DNA from: Nocardioides sp.
GTDB taxonomy: Bacteria > Actinomycetota > Actinomycetes > Propionibacteriales > Nocardioidaceae
Length of the DNA stretch: 6,884 nucleotides
Reading direction: 5' to 3'
Assembly: GCA_021166815.1 (NCBI GenBank)
Contig: JAJPEO010000308.1
Span: 1 to 6,884 of the forward strand
The translations under genes and the position numbers were made by a program. Of this stretch, positions 1 to 5,686 are shown piece after piece; the stretch's first letter is position 1, and each line of letters starts with the position of its first letter. The notes below the pieces were generated by a model. The model made no database searches. It was not told the origin of the DNA and saw nothing but the letters and a program-made list of their open reading frames with translations.

Positions 1-13
1 CCGGGGAAGATCC

Positions 14-1924
14 CTACTTCTTGCCCGACTTCTCCGCAGGCTGCGTGGTGGACAGCGCGGCGACGAACGCCTCCGGCGGGACCTCCACCGAGCCGATGTT
101 CTTCATCCGCTTCTTGCCCGCCTTCTGCTTCTCCAGCAGCTTGCGCTTGCGGCTGATGTCACCGCCGCAGCACTTGGCCAGCACGTCCTTGCGGATCGCG
201 CGGATGGTCTCTCGCGCGATGACCCGCGCACCGATGGCGGCCTGGATCGGCACCTCGAACTGCTGGCGCGGGATGAGGTCCTTGAGCTTGGAGGCCATCA
301 TCACGCCGTAGGAGTACGCCGCGTCCCGGTGCACGATCGCCGAGAACGCGTCCACCGGCTCCCCCTGCAGGAGGATGTCGACCTTCACCAGGTCCGCCGA
401 CTGGTCGCCCGAGCGCTCGTAGTCGAGGGAGGCGTAGCCCTTGGTGCGCGACTTCAGCTGGTCGAAGAAGTCGAAGACGATCTCGCCCATGGGCAGGGTG
501 TAGCGCATCTCCACGCGGTCCTCGGAGAGGTAGTCCATCCCCTGCAGGCTGCCCCGCTTGGTCTGGCAGAGCTCCATGATCGTGCCGATGAAGTCGGCCG
601 GAGCGAGGATCGTGGCCTTGACCACCGGCTCCCGCACCTCGGCGACCTTGCCCTCGGGGTACTCGCTGGGGTTGGTCACCTCGTGCTCGGACCCGTCGTC
701 CATCACGACCTGGTAGACCACGTTGGGGGCGGTGGAGATCAGGTCGAGGTTGAACTCGCGCTCGAGGCGGTCGCGCGTGATCTCCATGTGGAGCAGGCCC
801 AGGAAGCCGCAGCGGAAGCCGAAGCCCAGCGCGCCCGAGGTCTCCGGCTCGTAGGCCAGCGCCGCGTCGTTGAGCTGGAGCTTCTCGAGCGCGTCACGCA
901 GCGTGGGGTAGTCGTCGCCGTCGATGGGGTAGAGCCCCGCGTAGACCATCGGGTTGGGGTGCTTGTAGCCGCCGAGGGGCTCGGTGGCGCCGTGGTGCTG
1001 CGAGGTGACGGTGTCACCCACACGCGACTGGCGCACGTCCTTCACGCCCGTGATCAGGTAGCCGACCTCGCCGACGCCGATCTCCCCCGACTTCACCGGC
1101 TCCGGGCTGATCACGCCGACCTCGAGCATCTCGTGCACGGCGTTGGTCGACATCATCTTGATGCGGTCGCGGTGGCTGAGCTTGCCGTCGACCACGCGGA
1201 CGTAGGTCACCACGCCGCGGTAGGTGTCGTAGACGGAGTCGAAGATCAGGGCGCGGGCCGGGGCATCGGCGTCACCCACCGGCGGTGGGGTCTGCTTGAC
1301 GATCTCGTTGAGCAGCGCCTCCACGCCCACACCGGTCTTGGCGCTGGTCAGCAGCACCTCCTCGGGCTCGCAGCCGACCAGGCCGGCGAGCTCGGCGGCG
1401 TACTTCTCCACGTTGGCGCTCGGGAGGTCGATCTTGTTGAGCACCGGGATGATGTGGAGGTCGGCGCCCATCGCGAGATAGAGGTTGGCCAGCGTCTGCG
1501 CCTCGATGCCCTGGGCGGCGTCGACCAGCAGGATCGCGGCCTCGCAGGCCTCGAGCGAGCGGGACACCTCGTAGGTGAAGTCGACGTGGCCCGGGGTGTC
1601 GATCATGTTGAGGATGTAGGTGCCGGGCTCGGCTCCCTCCGCGTTGCCCTCGGCGACCGTCCACGGCATCCGCACGGCCTGGGACTTGATCGTGATGCCC
1701 CGCTCGCGCTCGATGTCCATGCGGTCGAGGTACTGCGCGCGCGCTGCCCGCTCGTCGACCACGCCGGTCAGCTGGAGCATGCGGTCAGCCAGGGTCGACT
1801 TGCCGTGGTCGATGTGCGCGATGATGCAGAAGTTGCGGATGATCGCGGGGTCGGTCGAGCCCGGCTGGGGCACGTTCTTCAGGCTCACGGAGTGCTTTCG
1901 GGATCGGGCTGCGGGTCGGGTCAC
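14..1924 (-). CDS. lepA: Elongation factor 4 (LepA), ribosome-associated translational GTPase
   Basis: The 636-residue product is a full-length LepA/EF-4, a ribosome-bound GTPase of the EF-G family implicated in back-translocation and 30S biogenesis. All GTPase boxes are visible: G1 AHIDHGKS (36-43), G2 RERGITI (about 73-79), G3 DTPGH (109-113), G4 NKID (163-166) and G5 SAK (194-196). EF-G-like domains follow, including a [18 protein letters not shown] stretch, then the LepA-specific C-terminal domain ending in the basic segment [18 protein letters not shown]. Family members are usually about 600-630 residues. The start is uncertain: GTG at 1924 is the longest choice, but GTG at 1888 (624 residues, beginning SLKNVPQPG) resembles the N termini of other actinobacterial LepA proteins as I remember them. 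Neither start has a convincing Shine-Dalgarno. One oddity is residue 586: the normally conserved Tyr of CYGGD is Cys here. The gene lies 80 bases downstream of the DUF1905 gene in the same direction and may be partly co-transcribed with it. Confidence 0.96.
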   Translation of the reverse strand: MTRPAARSRKHSVSLKNVPQPGSTDPAIIRNFCIIAHIDHGKSTLADRMLQLTGVVDERAARAQYLDRMDIERERGITIKSQAVRMPWTVAEGNAEGAEPGTYILNMIDTPGHVDFTYEVSRSLEACEAAILLVDAAQGIEAQTLANLYLAMGADLHIIPVLNKIDLPSANVEKYAAELAGLVGCEPEEVLLTSAKTGVGVEALLNEIVKQTPPPVGDADAPARALIFDSVYDTYRGVVTYVRVVDGKLSHRDRIKMMSTNAVHEMLEVGVISPEPVKSGEIGVGEVGYLITGVKDVRQSRVGDTVTSQHHGATEPLGGYKHPNPMVYAGLYPIDGDDYPTLRDALEKLQLNDAALAYEPETSGALGFGFRCGFLGLLHMEITRDRLEREFNLDLISTAPNVVYQVVMDDGSEHEVTNPSEYPEGKVAEVREPVVKATILAPADFIGTIMELCQTKRGSLQGMDYLSEDRVEMRYTLPMGEIVFDFFDQLKSRTKGYASLDYERSGDQSADLVKVDILLQGEPVDAFSAIVHRDAAYSYGVMMASKLKDLIPRQQFEVPIQAAIGARVIARETIRAIRKDVLAKCCGGDISRKRKLLEKQKAGKKRMKNIGSVEVPPEAFVAALSTTQPAEKSGKK

Positions 1925-1936
1925 GCGGATCGCAAC

Positions 1937-1966
1937 ATTCTTCCACGCCGCGTCAGGTCCGCCGAA
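1937..1966 (-). promoter_or_regulatory. Possible lepA promoter
   Basis: Reading the minus strand, TTCGGC (1966-1961) is separated by 18 bases from AAGAAT (1942-1937). The match to a primary-sigma promoter is modest: the -10 lacks the initial T, and only the TT of the -35 is strong. Transcription would begin near 1930. That gives a nearly leaderless message for GTG 1924, or a leader of about 42 bases for GTG 1888, so it bears on the start choice. It is a weak call made by eye; lepA could also be read through from the upstream genes. Confidence 0.3.
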
Positions 1967-1979
1967 CCGACAGCGCGGG

Positions 1980-1989
1980 CCTCCTCCTC
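1980..1989 (-). promoter_or_regulatory. Orphan Shine-Dalgarno-like GAGGAGGAGG upstream of lepA
   Basis: On the minus strand GAGGAGGAGG contains a perfect AGGAGG but is 56 bases or more from either lepA start, so it cannot serve lepA directly. Six bases downstream is CTG (1973), which would open a tiny reading frame of six codons ending in TGA at 1955-1953. A CTG start is rare, and the run may be chance in GC-rich DNA. It lies 15 bases after the stop of the DUF1905 gene. Confidence 0.25.
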
Positions 1990-1991
1990 GT

Positions 1992-2003
1992 GGGGACGTC
2001 CCC
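1992..2003 (-). repeat. Short palindrome just after the DUF1905-protein stop
   Basis: GGGGACGTCCCC is a perfect 12-base palindrome beginning one base after the DUF1905-protein stop codon (2007-2005). As RNA it could form only a short hairpin (GGGG, loop ACGT, CCCC) with no T-run after it. It is at best a weak attenuation or processing site, or a protein-binding palindrome. No role can be assigned. Confidence 0.3.
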
Positions 2004-2004
2004 G

Positions 2005-2466
2005 TCAGGAGCGCGTACGGCCCTCGCGCAGCATGTCGAGGGTCTGCGCAGCCCGACGGTCCCGGGTCGCCTGGCGCCTGGCCTCGGCCACCCAGGTCGC
2101 GAACTCCTTGCGGTGGGTGTAGGCGAGGGCGTCGTACCGAGCCCTCGCCTCCGGCTCGGCCGCGAGCACCGCGGCCAGCTCCGGCGGCACGTCGACCTCG
2201 CGTGGCTCCTCGTCGAGGGAGACGACCGCGTCGACGACGTCACCCACCTCGACGCCGAGGGCCGCCCGGTTCGCCTTGCTGAGCCCGATGCAGTTCTCCC
2301 CGCCCATGACGCTGAGGCGTACGCGCACCGACGCGTCACCGACGGTCACGACCACGGCCGCGCGCCGACCGCCGCCGAGCTCGGCGACCTGGTCGTCGCC
2401 CAGCAGGAACGCCCCTGCCGGCCCGAAGGGCTCCAGCGTGGCTCGGGAGAGGTGCAGTGCGCCCAT
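2005..2466 (-). CDS. DUF1905 / YdeI (OmdA)-like two-domain protein
   Basis: This 153-residue soluble protein has the DUF1905 plus YdeI/OmpD-associated arrangement. Residues about 5-87 form the beta-rich DUF1905 part ([17 protein letters not shown], then [25 protein letters not shown]). Residues about 88-150 form the helical YdeI-type part ([11 protein letters not shown], then [21 protein letters not shown] and [10 protein letters not shown]). The biochemical role of the family is not settled; some relatives are annotated as bacteriocin-protection proteins on thin evidence. No signal peptide or membrane segment is seen. The ATG at 2466 was chosen because the family fold begins there. The frame stays open upstream, but only as the shadow of the acetyltransferase gene. 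The start overlaps the acetyltransferase stop by one base (TGATG), the classic arrangement for translational coupling, and there is no strong ribosome-binding site of its own. Confidence 0.88.
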   Translation of the reverse strand: MGALHLSRATLEPFGPAGAFLLGDDQVAELGGGRRAAVVVTVGDASVRVRLSVMGGENCIGLSKANRAALGVEVGDVVDAVVSLDEEPREVDVPPELAAVLAAEPEARARYDALAYTHRKEFATWVAEARRQATRDRRAAQTLDMLREGRTRS

Positions 2467-3023
2467 CAGCGCACCACCGGCGCCTGGGAGCGACCCGGGC
2501 CGGTCGGCACCCAGTACCTCAGCTTGTCCGCCCGGCGGTCCTCGAACACTCCCCCGGCCGACTCGATCACCCTGATCGAGGCCACGTTGTCGTGGTCGCA
2601 GGTCAGCAGCGCCGGGTCGACGCCGAGGGAGCGCGCATGCGGCAGGGACTCCCTGAGCATCGCCGTGGCGTGCCCCTCGCACCGGCGGCTGGGGCGCACG
2701 TCGTAGCCGATGTGGCCGCCCAGCTCGAGCAGCTGGTCGTTGAGGCGATGACGGATCGCGAGCCGCCCGAGGTACTCCGCGCCGTCAACCCACCACAGGG
2801 TCGTGCACGGCACCCGGTTGGCCGCGCGGGGAGTCTCCTCGAGCTCGTCCTCACGCAGGGCGGCCACGAATCGCGCGAACCCGGCCTCCGAGGACCAGTC
2901 CCCACCGAACGCGTCGATCCAGGCGGCGGTCTGGGAGTCGCTGACGCCCTCCGCACGGAACTCCTCCATGGCCCTGAGGAAGGAGGCCTGCACGGCGACG
3001 GTGGGGAGGACGAACTCAGGCAT
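2466..3023 (-). CDS. GNAT-family N-acetyltransferase (COG3981-like)
   Basis: The 185-residue product is a GCN5-related acetyltransferase, expected to move an acetyl group from acetyl-CoA to an unknown amine. The acetyl-CoA-binding motif A lies at about 106-123 (GYDVRPSRRCEGHATAML, with the R-x-x-G-x-A core at 114-119). It is followed by the CDHDNVASIRVIESAGG stretch (142-158), typical of the C-terminal half of the fold, and a conserved KLRYWVP tail (167-173). The N-terminal 70 residues (FLRAMEEFRAEG, then GDW and a helix) match the lead-in of the predicted acetyltransferases grouped as COG3981. The ATG at 3023 is the natural family start, with a weak GGGGG just before it. The gene begins a minus-strand run (acetyltransferase, DUF1905 protein, then lepA) and diverges from the kinase gene. 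The substrate is not predictable; a resistance role is possible but unsupported. Confidence 0.9.
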   Translation of the reverse strand: MPEFVLPTVAVQASFLRAMEEFRAEGVSDSQTAAWIDAFGGDWSSEAGFARFVAALREDELEETPRAANRVPCTTLWWVDGAEYLGRLAIRHRLNDQLLELGGHIGYDVRPSRRCEGHATAMLRESLPHARSLGVDPALLTCDHDNVASIRVIESAGGVFEDRRADKLRYWVPTGPGRSQAPVVR

Positions 3024-3076
3024 GCCCCCAGTGTCGTCGCCGTGTCCAGCCCATTGTTTCTGCGAAGGTGGCCACC
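3024..3076. promoter_or_regulatory. Divergent intergenic region between the acetyltransferase and kinase genes
   Basis: Only 53 bases separate the two divergent start codons, so promoters for both genes must sit here or overlap the coding ends. I could not pick out a convincing -35/-10 pair on either strand. The only AT-rich patch is CATTGTTTC near 3052-3060. The shared control region makes joint regulation of the kinase and the acetyltransferase/DUF1905 pair possible, but this is inference from position alone. Confidence 0.4.
3064..3068 (+). promoter_or_regulatory. Ribosome-binding site GAAGG that sets the kinase start
   Basis: GAAGG lies eight bases before ATG 3077, a good Shine-Dalgarno spacing. 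The competing in-frame GTG at 3068 overlaps this site and has no ribosome-binding sequence of its own, so ATG 3077 is preferred. Confidence 0.6.
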
Positions 3077-4024
3077 ATGACCACGCTGGAGCCCTACCCC
3101 GTCCCCGCCGACGCGAGCGCCCGCCGGCTGCAGTGGTCCTTCCTCCCGCCGAACCTGCGCACGTGGATCGAGCGCAAGTGCGGGTCCCCCGTTGCCAAGG
3201 CGATCTCGCAGGACTCCGGCTTCACCCCCGGGTTCGCGAGCGTGCTGGTCTGCGAGGACGGCTCGCGCCACTTCGTGAAGGCCGCCTCGGTCAAGGCCCA
3301 ACGGCTGTTCGCCGACTCCTACCGCGAGGAGGCCCGCAAGCTCGCGGCACTCCCGCCCGCGGTGCCCGCCCCACGGCTGAAGTGGCACCTCGACGACGAC
3401 TGGGTGGTGCTCGGCATCGACTACGTCGCCGGCAGCACGCCCCAGCGCCCCTGGCAACGGGGAGACCTCGATGCCGTCCTCGACGCGCTCGAGGTCGTCG
3501 CCGACGAGCTCACTCCCCCGCCGGCCGGGCTGGACCTCGACGACGCGGCCACCGACCTCGCACCGCTGGTGGCCGGGTGGGACGACGTACGGCGTAGGCG
3601 ACCGGACCTGCCCCACCTCGAGGAGGCCGCCGCCCTGGCCGCGCGCTACGTCGAGGCCTGCGCCGGCGACACGATGGTCCACACCGACGTGCGCGCGGAC
3701 AACGTCCTCATCGACTCCGACGGACGCGCGCTGGTGTGCGACTGGAACTGGCCGGTGCGCGGGTGCTCCTGGTTCGACTCCTTCGCCGCGCTCATCGGGC
3801 CGCGGGGCGACGGCCTGGACGTGGACGAGGTGATGGCCTCCCGTCGCCTCTTCCAAGGGGTCGACCCGGAGCACGTGGACGTCATGCTGGCCGTGTACGT
3901 CGGGTACTTCCTCAGCCAGGCGGACCTGCCGGTGCCTCCCACCTCGCCCTGGATCCGCGACCACCAGAGGTGGCAGGGCGAGGTGTGCTGGAACTGGCTG
4001 TGCGAGCGCCGCGGCTGGTCCTGA
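3077..4024 (+). CDS. Aminoglycoside-phosphotransferase-fold kinase (APH family), substrate unknown
   Basis: The 315-residue product has the APH/choline-kinase fold, whose members transfer the ATP gamma-phosphate to small-molecule hydroxyls. Counting from ATG 3077, the nucleotide loop GFTPGFASVL is at about 48-57 and the likely ATP-anchoring lysine, in HFVKAA, at 68. The Brenner-type catalytic loop VHTDVRADNVLI carries His202, catalytic Asp204 and Asn209, and the metal-binding Asp222 sits in VCDWNWP. The C-terminal lobe (WFDSFAALIGPRGDG, then a helical region rich in Trp) is typical of the many uncharacterised actinobacterial members. All catalytic residues are present, so the enzyme is probably active. 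Nothing in the sequence ties it to a particular aminoglycoside or other substrate. An alternative GTG start at 3068 would add three residues. The gene stands alone between the divergent acetyltransferase gene and the repeat/hairpin region before rpsT. Confidence 0.87.
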   Translation: MTTLEPYPVPADASARRLQWSFLPPNLRTWIERKCGSPVAKAISQDSGFTPGFASVLVCEDGSRHFVKAASVKAQRLFADSYREEARKLAALPPAVPAPRLKWHLDDDWVVLGIDYVAGSTPQRPWQRGDLDAVLDALEVVADELTPPPAGLDLDDAATDLAPLVAGWDDVRRRRPDLPHLEEAAALAARYVEACAGDTMVHTDVRADNVLIDSDGRALVCDWNWPVRGCSWFDSFAALIGPRGDGLDVDEVMASRRLFQGVDPEHVDVMLAVYVGYFLSQADLPVPPTSPWIRDHQRWQGEVCWNWLCERRGWS

Positions 4025-4051
4025 TCCCGACCGGTCCCGCTCCCCCGGCGA

Positions 4052-4106
4052 GCGGTGAGTGAGCCACCTTTCACCCCTGGAGAATGTGGTTGGCCCACCG
4101 CCAGGG
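4052..4106 (+). repeat. Copy 1 of an intergenic repeat with 83-base period
   Basis: This copy begins with an 18-base string (GCGGTGAGTGAGCCACCT, 4052-4069) that recurs exactly at 4135-4152. After ten unrelated bases of equal length comes GAGAATGTGG (4080-4089), recurring exactly at 4163-4172, and then a segment 12/17 identical to 4173-4189. The two ends of this copy can pair only partly (GCGGTG with CACCGC, plus CCAC with GTGG). It therefore looks like a decayed version of the hairpin formed by copy 2. Confidence 0.85.
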
Positions 4107-4129
4107 ACGGCGTACCGGCGTGTCGTCGA

Positions 4130-4189
4130 CCCCGGCGGTGAGTGAGCCACCTGCGGCGGTGTGAGAATGTGGCTCACCCACCGCTGGGG
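4130..4189 (+). repeat. Copy 2 of the repeat, forming a 21-base-pair hairpin; possible terminator
   Basis: The left arm (4130-4150) pairs with the right arm (4169-4189) over 21 positions, with a single A-C mismatch (4141 with 4178) and one G-U wobble (4134 with 4185), around an 18-base loop. The core arms are GCGGTGAGTGAGCCAC and GTGGCTCACCCACCGC. The 4135-4189 part is copy 2 of the repeat seen at 4052-4106. The hairpin lies 106 bases after the kinase stop and ends 17 bases before the rpsT -35 element, so it could insulate rpsT from upstream transcription. It has no T-run. It may equally be a REP-like dispersed repeat. Confidence 0.82.
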
Positions 4190-4206
4190 CGTCAGCACCA
4201 CGCGAT

Positions 4207-4236
4207 TTGGGCGCCTCCCCCGGTGGCGGGTAGTCT
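4207..4236 (+). promoter_or_regulatory. rpsT promoter
   Basis: TTGGGC (4207-4212) and TAGTCT (4231-4236) are separated by 18 bases, a reasonable primary-sigma promoter for a ribosomal protein gene in a high-GC actinobacterium. The GGTAGTCT context resembles the sequence in front of rpsT in related genomes as I remember them. Transcription would begin near 4243, giving a leader of about 97 bases. Confidence 0.6.
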
Positions 4237-4248
4237 CTGACCTTGCGT

Positions 4249-4290
4249 GTCCGGCGCCCGACCCTCTATCTGGGTTGTCCGGCAGCCGAC
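4249..4290 (+). promoter_or_regulatory. Structured rpsT 5' leader with imperfect direct repeat and hairpin
   Basis: Two 14-base strings, GTCCGGCGCCCGAC (4249-4262) and GTCCGGCAGCCGAC (4277-4290), differ at two positions and are 28 bases apart. Each is nearly self-complementary, so they can pair with each other: CCGG 4251-4254 with CCGG 4279-4282. Between them is a six-pair inner stem, CGACCC 4259-4264 with GGGTTG 4272-4277, around the loop TCTATCT. S20 is autoregulated in E. coli, so a leader control element is plausible, but I do not recognise a named ribosomal leader motif here. Confidence 0.4.
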
Positions 4291-4327
4291 AGCACCATCG
4301 ACTTCTTCTCAGACCGCATCGATTCAC

Positions 4328-4332
4328 AAGGA
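4328..4332 (+). promoter_or_regulatory. rpsT ribosome-binding site AAGGA
   Basis: AAGGA lies seven bases before GTG 4340 and fixes the S20 start. The open frame extends upstream to 4247, but that part has no S20 similarity and includes the leader. Confidence 0.8.
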
Positions 4333-4339
4333 TTCTTTC

Positions 4340-4600
4340 GTGGCGAACATCAAGTCCCAGATCAAGCGCAACCGCACCAACGAGCTGCGCCGCCAGCGCA
4401 ACCAGGCCGTCAAGTCGAGCCTGAAGACCGCTGTGCGCAAGTTCCGCGAGCTCGCCGAGGCGGGCGACAAGGACGCCGCCGTCGTGGCTGCCCGCGAGGC
4501 GACGCAGAAGCTCGACAAGGCCGTCTCCAAGGGCGTCATCCACAAGAACCAGGCCGCCAACCGCAAGTCGGCGATCTCCAAGAAGGCCGCTGCTCTCTGA
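4340..4600 (+). CDS. rpsT: 30S ribosomal protein S20
   Basis: The 86-residue product is ribosomal protein S20, a three-helix protein that binds 16S rRNA in the body of the small subunit. It opens with the family signature [20 protein letters not shown] and continues with [20 protein letters not shown], ending in the [20 protein letters not shown] segment. The length matches the usual 86-88 residues, and the composition is strongly basic. The GTG start at 4340 is set by AAGGA seven bases upstream. It has its own promoter, is preceded by a structured leader, and is followed 17 bases after the stop by a strong hairpin shared with convergent holA. Its position beside holA and comEC is a common actinobacterial arrangement. 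Confidence 0.98.
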   Translation: MANIKSQIKRNRTNELRRQRNQAVKSSLKTAVRKFRELAEAGDKDAAVVAAREATQKLDKAVSKGVIHKNQAANRKSAISKKAAAL

Positions 4601-4617
4601 GCCGAGCCCCTGCCGTG

Positions 4618-4653
4618 AGGCGCTCTCCCTGACCCTGTCAGGCGAGAGCGCCT
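4618..4653. terminator. Bidirectional hairpin terminator between rpsT and holA
   Basis: AGGCGCTCTC (4618-4627) and GAGAGCGCCT (4644-4653) are perfect complements. An inner stem CCTGA (4628-4632) / TCAGG (4638-4642) stacks on top, closed by the loop CCCTG, with one bulged C at 4643. The total is 15 base pairs. It lies between the stops of convergent genes, so it can serve both directions. The plus-strand continuation (TGCATTTCGG) has only a short T-run, as is common for actinobacterial terminators. Confidence 0.85.
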
Positions 4654-4669
4654 GCTGCATTTCGGGCCC

Positions 4670-4683
4670 CCGGAGCGCTCCGG
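4670..4683. repeat. 14-base perfect palindrome next to the holA stop
   Basis: CCGGAGCGCTCCGG reads the same on both strands and ends one base before the holA stop codon (4685-4687). It can form a small hairpin (CCGGA, loop GCGC, TCCGG) and could add to termination of holA transcripts ahead of the larger hairpin at 4618-4653. Confidence 0.5.
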
Positions 4684-4684
4684 C

Positions 4685-5674
4685 TCAGCGGGGCTCGCGC
4701 AGGGACGCCACGGTGAGCACCAGGCGCTCGAGCGTGTACGACGCGTCGCTGGCCTGACCCTTGACGTCGGCGTCGGCGACGGCCACCGCCCGTACCGCTT
4801 GGGCGATCCCCTCGGGCGTCCACGCGCGCGAGGCGTCGCGCACCTGCCGGACCTTCCACGGAGGCACCCCCAGCTCACGGGCCAGATCACCGTCTCGAGC
4901 GCCCCGCGGCGCCCCCATGAACCGGGCCAGGCTGCGCGCCGAGCCGGCCATCGCCGAGGTGACCAGCACCGGGGAGGTACCCGTGTCCAGCGCCCACCGC
5001 AGCTCCTCGAGCGCCACCGCCCGGCGTCCGGCGAAGGCGGCATCGGCCACGGCGAAGGACTTCGCCTCGGCGCGTCCGCCGAAGTAGCGCTGGACGCGCT
5101 CGACGGTGAGCTGCTCGTCGGGGAAGTCGTTGACCAGCTGGTCGGCGGCTGCTGCCAGCGAGCGCAGGTCATGCCCGACCGCCTGGATGAGGAAGGCCGC
5201 CGCGTCCGCCGCGATGCGGCCGCCGCGCGAGGACACCTCGGCGGTGACGAACTGCGGCAACGCCGAGGCCTTGACCTCCTCGGACTTGACCTCGGTGACG
5301 GAGTCCTTGAGCTTCTTCAGCTTGTTGACCACGCCCATGCCGCGCTGCCCGCCGGAGTGGACCAGCACGAGCGCCACGTCCTCGACCGGAGCAGCGCAGT
5401 AGTCGAGGAGCCCGTCGACGGACTCGTCGGGGAGGTCCTCCAGGCCCCGCACGACGACGCAGCGCGTGGACGAGAACAGCGACGGTGCCGACATCTCACC
5501 CAGCGACGCCAGGGTCAGGCCCGACGCCGGGGCGTCGGCCATCTCCGCCTCCGGGTCGTGGGCCCGCACCGCGGCGCGCACCGACACCACGGTGCGCTCG
5601 GCGAGGAACTCCTCCTTGCCCGTCACGAGGACGACGCGTCCGAGGACCTGCTTCGCGCTGGGAGTCGTTGCCAT
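4685..5674 (-). CDS. holA: DNA polymerase III subunit delta
   Basis: The 329-residue product is the delta subunit of the clamp loader, which opens the beta sliding clamp during chromosome replication. It begins with a strand and degenerate P-loop region (VLVTGKEEFLAERTVV, 15-30), as expected of delta, which does not hydrolyse ATP. The N-terminal AAA-like domain continues with LFSSTRCVVVRGLEDL and ALVLVHSGGQRGMGVVNKLKKL. The middle domain follows (IQAVGHDLRSLAAAADQL), then a C-terminal helical collar domain with ALEELRWALDTGTSPVLV and YTLERLVLTVASLREPR. The length is normal for actinobacterial HolA. ATG 5674 starts 12 bases after the comEC stop. AGGGTGA overlaps that stop and is a modest ribosome-binding site, so the two genes are very likely co-transcribed. 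It converges on rpsT. Confidence 0.95.
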   Translation of the reverse strand: MATTPSAKQVLGRVVLVTGKEEFLAERTVVSVRAAVRAHDPEAEMADAPASGLTLASLGEMSAPSLFSSTRCVVVRGLEDLPDESVDGLLDYCAAPVEDVALVLVHSGGQRGMGVVNKLKKLKDSVTEVKSEEVKASALPQFVTAEVSSRGGRIAADAAAFLIQAVGHDLRSLAAAADQLVNDFPDEQLTVERVQRYFGGRAEAKSFAVADAAFAGRRAVALEELRWALDTGTSPVLVTSAMAGSARSLARFMGAPRGARDGDLARELGVPPWKVRQVRDASRAWTPEGIAQAVRAVAVADADVKGQASDASYTLERLVLTVASLREPR

Positions 5675-5686
5675 GGTGTCGTCACC

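Noticed and set aside
329..2122. A 597-codon open frame on the plus strand opposite lepA
   Set aside because: It is antisense to an unmistakable lepA. Its product is a His/Val/Asp/Leu-rich string with no domain, as expected from the GC-biased third positions of the real gene.
2467..2682. N-terminal extension of the DUF1905 protein to 2682
   Set aside because: The extra 72 residues are low-complexity Arg/Gly/Ala text reading the acetyltransferase gene in another frame. The family fold begins at ATG 2466.
3024..3076. Specific sigma-factor promoter or operator in the divergent gap
   Set aside because: No hexamer pair or clear inverted repeat stood out on either strand, so only the region as a whole is reported.
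4029..4036. GACCGGTC palindrome just after the kinase stop as a terminator
   Set aside because: It is eight bases with no loop and no T-run; such palindromes are expected often in DNA of this composition.
4052..4189. CRISPR array
   Set aside because: There are only two repeat copies, the similarity is patchy, the repeat is itself a long hairpin with conserved inner parts, and no cas gene is near.
4247..4339. Upstream extension of S20 to an ATG at 4247
   Set aside because: S20 homology starts at GTG 4340, which has AAGGA at the right distance. The extension covers the structured leader.
2603..4660. A 685-codon open frame on the minus strand
   Set aside because: It runs antisense to rpsT and the kinase and out of frame through the acetyltransferase. 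The composition is that of a high-GC shadow frame, with no recognisable fold.
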